From Robiginitomaculum sp. (GTDB lineage: Bacteria; Pseudomonadota; Alphaproteobacteria; Caulobacterales; Maricaulaceae): DNA of 64,000 nt. A model generated the notes under the pieces. The model did not search any database. It saw only the letters and a list, made by a program, of their open reading frames with translations, and was not told the origin of the DNA. Position 1 is the stretch's first letter, and every line of letters starts with the position of its first letter. The translations under genes and the position numbers were made by a program. The stretch lies in contig NVWK01000011.1 of the NCBI GenBank assembly GCA_002733605.1, positions 248,001-312,000 of the forward strand, read 5' to 3'. Shown one piece after another: positions 60,611 to 64,000 of the stretch.

Positions 60611-63244
60611 ATGATGATACATATTTCGCAGACCGCTACCCGCCGTCCTAAAATCTTTTTATGGGCGGCGAGCCTGCTCAGCGCGATCATGATCGCACTT
60701 GTGGTGTTGCCAAGCGTGTGGCCTGCCTCTTTTGGCATGTTGAACGCGCTCCAAATTGATACGGATCCGGAAAACATGCTGTCTGTGGACGAGCCGGTTC
60801 GGGTGTTTCACAATGAGCAGAAAAAAACGTTCTCCCTGTACGATATGGTCGTGGTTGGCGTGATCAATGAAGACCATCCGCAAGGGGTGTTTAATGCAAG
60901 CACATTGGGTGATGTTCACGCCCTGACCGAATTCGCTAAAACCATTCAATGGCAGGATAAGAGCGGGCAGACCCAAGGGGTGATTGCTATTGATCTTATG
61001 GCGCCGTCCACGGTTGATAATATCGAGACCGAGGGCGTGGGCACTGTACGGTTTGAATGGTTGATGAAGGAAGCGCCATCGGACGATCTGGAAGCGCTGC
61101 AAATTCGCAATAAAGCTCAAAACCTGCCTTTGCTCAACGGGACAATTGTGTCCGAGGATGGTCGGGCGGTGGCATTGTATATTCCGATCACGACCAAGAA
61201 TGTCAGCTATAAAGTTGTGCAGGCGCTGAAATCCAAAATTTCCGAATTTGACAGTAAAGACCAATATCATGTGACCGGTTTACCGGTGGCGCAGGATACG
61301 TTCGGGGTCGAGATGTTTATTCAAATGGCCATTTCTGCACCGATGGCAATGGTGTTGATCTTCCTGTTGATGTGGTATTTTTTCAAGAAAGTATCTTTGG
61401 TGGTCTCGCCGATGATCGTGGCGATGGTTTCGGTGATTGCGACGATGGGGCTGTTGGTGATGACCGGCAACACGGTGCATATCATGAGCAGTATGATCCC
61501 GATTTTTATCATGCCGATTGCGGTGCTGGACGCTATTCATATTCTCAGCGATTTTTATGATCGTTATCCTGTCTATAAAGACCGCAAGAAAACCATTGAC
61601 CATGTGATGCGGGAATTATCTGCACCGATGTTTTTCACGACTTTGACGACGGCGGTCGGGTTTGCCTCTTTGGCTCTGACCCCGATTCCACCCGTACAGG
61701 TGTTCGGAATTTTCGTGGCGACCGGCGTGGTGCTGGCCTGGTTTTTCACCATTACCTTGGTGCCAGCCTATATCATGTTGATGCCGGAAGAAAAATTTTC
61801 TGGCTTTGGGCTGGATCAAAGTGCGGGTGAGAATAACAGCTTGATGGCGAGAACCCTGCACGGTTTGGGGCGGGTGACGTATAGTGGTGCCAAGCTGATC
61901 ATTCTGATGGTTTTCATTTTGAGCGGACTGGCATGGGCTGGCATTACCAAAATTTCTATCAATGATAATCCGGTGAAATGGTTTGCGCCCAGCCATGAAA
62001 TTAGGGTGGCGGATCGGGCTTTGAACGCGCGGTTTGCAGGTACATATATGGCGTATTTAACGTTAGGAGCGCCAGAAGATACCAAGCCGCTGGATCAGTT
62101 TGCGAGTGAGTTGGCGCAAAGCATGCAGGCGCATGAGTTGTTGCCTTTACAAGACATGTCTGCGGGTGTGTCGTCTCTGGTCACCGGAGTAAAAGATCGC
62201 CAAGAGCTGATCGAGCAATTGAGCGCCGCCCTCGAGTTGCGGATGGACATTGTGTCCGATGAGGATTGGGATATGTGGGATGATGCCCTGACATGGGTCG
62301 GGAGCCAGTTGAGCGCTGGAGAGGTTTTTAAAAGCCCCGAGGTTTTGGAATATATGGGTCAGTTGCAGGATTATTTGCAAGAGACCGGTCTGGTGGGCAA
62401 GAGCAATAGTCTTGCGGATGTGGTGAAAACCGTACACCGGGAATTGTTTGCCGGTGACGAGGACGCCTACCGTATTCCGGCCAGTCGCAGGGCGGTCGCG
62501 GAAACCCTGATCACCTATCAAAACAGTCACCGTCCGCAGGATTTATGGCATTTTGTCACGCCGGACTACACAAAGACCAATATGTGGTTACAGCTGAAAA
62601 GCGGTGACAATCGGGATATGAGTGCTTTGATTGAAAAAGTGGATCAGTTCTTTTTGGACAATCCGGCACCGGACGGTATTGGCTATGGCTGGTTCGGGCT
62701 GACGTATATCAATGTGATCTGGCAAGATAAAATGGTTAGCGGTATGGCGAAAGCCTTCATCGGGAGTTTTATCATTGTCTTGGTCATGATGGTGTTTTTG
62801 TTCCGCTCTCTATGGTGGGGTATTTTGGCGATGGTGCCGTTGACGTTCACTATCGGGATGATTTACGGGCTGATTGGCTGGATCGGTAAGGATTATGACA
62901 TGCCGGTAGCGGTGCTGTCGTCGTTGAGCCTTGGTTTGGCGGTGGATTATGCCATCCATTTCTTGGTGCGAAGCCGTGAAATGCACAAACAGTTCCCGGA
63001 CTGGAAATCCACCAAGGAAGCGGTGTTCGGCGAACCTGCACGGGCGATCACCCGCAATGTGATTGTGGTCGGCGTCGGATTTATGCCTTTGTTGGCGGCA
63101 CCTTTGCTGCCTTACAAAACGGTTGGCGTGTTTATTTCTGCCATTCTCGTTTTGGCGGGCATTGCCAGCCTGACAATTCTACCGGCCCTGATACGGATAT
63201 TCGAAAAGCTATTATTCAAGACAAAAACGGAAAGGACATCATGA
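60611..63244 (+). CDS. RND/MMPL family transporter
   Basis: This is an 877-residue exporter with 12 membrane helices (TM1 at about 15-35; six in each half) and two large periplasmic loops (about 36-225, 455-700). It contains motifs of the MMPL/RND superfamily such as VLDAIHILSDFYDR and LSLGLAVDYAIHFLVRSRE (helices 4 and 10, with the proton-relay Asp). The first ATG (60611) and the next (60614) are both possible; GGAG fits the second best. Family members export lipids, hopanoids or small molecules. It is coupled to a LolA-like protein downstream. Confidence 0.9.
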   Translation: MMIHISQTATRRPKIFLWAASLLSAIMIALVVLPSVWPASFGMLNALQIDTDPENMLSVDEPVRVFHNEQKKTFSLYDMVVVGVINEDHPQGVFNASTLGDVHALTEFAKTIQWQDKSGQTQGVIAIDLMAPSTVDNIETEGVGTVRFEWLMKEAPSDDLEALQIRNKAQNLPLLNGTIVSEDGRAVALYIPITTKNVSYKVVQALKSKISEFDSKDQYHVTGLPVAQDTFGVEMFIQMAISAPMAMVLIFLLMWYFFKKVSLVVSPMIVAMVSVIATMGLLVMTGNTVHIMSSMIPIFIMPIAVLDAIHILSDFYDRYPVYKDRKKTIDHVMRELSAPMFFTTLTTAVGFASLALTPIPPVQVFGIFVATGVVLAWFFTITLVPAYIMLMPEEKFSGFGLDQSAGENNSLMARTLHGLGRVTYSGAKLIILMVFILSGLAWAGITKISINDNPVKWFAPSHEIRVADRALNARFAGTYMAYLTLGAPEDTKPLDQFASELAQSMQAHELLPLQDMSAGVSSLVTGVKDRQELIEQLSAALELRMDIVSDEDWDMWDDALTWVGSQLSAGEVFKSPEVLEYMGQLQDYLQETGLVGKSNSLADVVKTVHRELFAGDEDAYRIPASRRAVAETLITYQNSHRPQDLWHFVTPDYTKTNMWLQLKSGDNRDMSALIEKVDQFFLDNPAPDGIGYGWFGLTYINVIWQDKMVSGMAKAFIGSFIIVLVMMVFLFRSLWWGILAMVPLTFTIGMIYGLIGWIGKDYDMPVAVLSSLSLGLAVDYAIHFLVRSREMHKQFPDWKSTKEAVFGEPARAITRNVIVVGVGFMPLLAAPLLPYKTVGVFISAILVLAGIASLTILPALIRIFEKLLFKTKTERTS

Positions 63245-64000
63245 TGAAAAACCTAGTGAAAATACTTATTATGTCTGCCTTGTGGGCATTGCCTGCGGTG
63301 GCTCAAGAGACGCCAGATGTGATGGACATTGTCGAGAAGGCCAATCATGTATCCTATTACAAAGGCGATGATGGACGGGCCAAAGTCAATATGCGGATCA
63401 TTGATGCGCAGGGCCGTGAACGGGTGCGGGCGTTTATTATCTTGCGCAAAGACGAAGACACGGCTGACGGCAAGGACGGCAAACAAAAAATGTATGTCTA
63501 TTTCAACAAGCCTGCCGATGTGAAGAAGATGGTGTTTATGGTGGTTAAAAATATGGACCGCGATGATGATCGTTGGCTGTATCTGCCGGCGCTTGATCTG
63601 GTCAAACGGATTGCGGCCAGTGACGAACGGACAAGTTTTGTCGGGTCACATTTCTTTTACGAGGATGTATCGGGTCGGGGTATTGATGAAGACAATCATG
63701 AATTACTAGAGCAGGACGAGACATATTATATTGTCAAAAGTACGCCGAAAGACCCTAAATCTGTGGAGTTTTCCTATTATAAAAACTGGATTCATAAATC
63801 TACATTTCTACCGGTAAAGACCGAATATTATGACGGGTCGGATCAGAAAATCCGCAGTTATACGGCTCTGAAAGTGGATATGATTGCTGGACACCCAACG
63901 GTGACCGCGTCGCGTATGGAAAACCACGAGAGTGGCGGCAAGACCTTGATGAATTATAGTGCTGTGAAATATGATGTGGGTTTGCCGGACGAAATTTTCT
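63244..64000 (+). CDS. Outer membrane lipoprotein-sorting (LolA-like) protein, 3' end cut
   Basis: About 252 residues are visible to the window edge. The signal peptide ends ALPAVAQE near 21; the start at 63244 (63241 also possible) overlaps the RND stop. It has a LolA-like beta-sheet body: MDIVEKANHVSYYKGDDGRA, VFMVVKNMDRDDDRWLYLPALDLVKRI and SFVGSHFFYEDVSGR. Genes of this kind often follow RND/MMPL transporters and are thought to hand lipidic cargo to the outer membrane. The missing C-terminus lies beyond the window. Confidence 0.9.
   Translation, partial: MKNLVKILIMSALWALPAVAQETPDVMDIVEKANHVSYYKGDDGRAKVNMRIIDAQGRERVRAFIILRKDEDTADGKDGKQKMYVYFNKPADVKKMVFMVVKNMDRDDDRWLYLPALDLVKRIAASDERTSFVGSHFFYEDVSGRGIDEDNHELLEQDETYYIVKSTPKDPKSVEFSYYKNWIHKSTFLPVKTEYYDGSDQKIRSYTALKVDMIAGHPTVTASRMENHESGGKTLMNYSAVKYDVGLPDEIF

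Noticed and set aside
1-64000. tRNA, rRNA, CRISPR array, insertion sequence or phage genes
   Set aside because: I found no cloverleaf, rRNA core sequence, regularly spaced repeats, transposase or phage structural protein on either strand.

Overview
The window is 64 kb of ordinary, gene-dense bacterial chromosome with roughly balanced base composition (judged by eye, not counted). I see no rRNA, tRNA, CRISPR array, insertion sequence, phage gene or replication origin. The gene set points to a Gram-negative, probably an aquatic alphaproteobacterium of the Caulobacterales/Maricaulales/Hyphomonadaceae type. It includes two TonB-dependent receptors, lipoproteins and exported enzymes in most clusters, a NodT-like outer membrane factor, GMC dehydrogenases with gluconate 2-dehydrogenase subunit 3 partners, DesK/DesR-type and 7TMR-DISM two-component systems and several TetR regulators. 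That assignment is inference from gene content only.

Layout. 1-1100: a MarR regulator and a membrane protein sharing an operator-like palindrome. 1244-7615: a 7TMR-DISM kinase with a NarL-type regulator, divergent from a lipoprotein and three Sel1-repeat genes, two of which are broken. 7770-10977 and 17339-20523: two sets of GMC dehydrogenase genes, with a Hyi-like TIM-barrel enzyme and a DUF1080 (3-keto-disaccharide hydrolase family) lipoprotein. They look like an exported 3-keto-glycoside oxidation and cleavage module. Between them (10993-16256, minus) sits a five-gene operon: ABC ATPase, ABC permease, membrane-anchored amidohydrolase, DesK-type kinase and DesR-type regulator.

20529-28866: a regulator with two tandem TetR domains diverges from TonB receptor, exported esterase, DASS dicarboxylate symporter and an exported lyase of the fumarase/adenylosuccinate lyase superfamily. 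This is the most distinctive operon in the window and looks like a periplasmic catabolic line. 28915-36150: an exported methyltransferase, then a plant or algal glycan cluster (GH9, DUF4380, GH43, SGNH esterase) with LacI/CelR-like operators but no LacI regulator in the window. 36201-38919: a minus-strand run of alpha/beta hydrolase, flavin-binding PNPOx-like protein, NTF2-like protein and two small proteins, with a large hairpin.

39022-44537: a stand-alone receiver, a family 2 glycosyltransferase, an OmpR/EnvZ-type pair with direct-repeat operators, and a MauG/cytochrome c peroxidase-like lipoprotein. 44573-52795: TetR, a second TonB receptor, alpha/beta hydrolase, exported M19 dipeptidase, two exported RidA-family lipoproteins, a periplasmic protein of unknown function and a spermidine synthase-like protein. 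52931-58088: a TetR-controlled tripartite ABC efflux operon (HlyD, ATPase, permease, TolC/NodT) with a near-perfect 13-2-13 operator. 58234-64000: an Old Yellow Enzyme homologue, then Crp/Fnr regulator, two DUF2892 proteins, an RND/MMPL transporter and a LolA-like protein that runs off the window end. Three genes carry single-site disruptions (near 5865, at 6471 and at 20260). They are either recent pseudogenes or sequencing errors.
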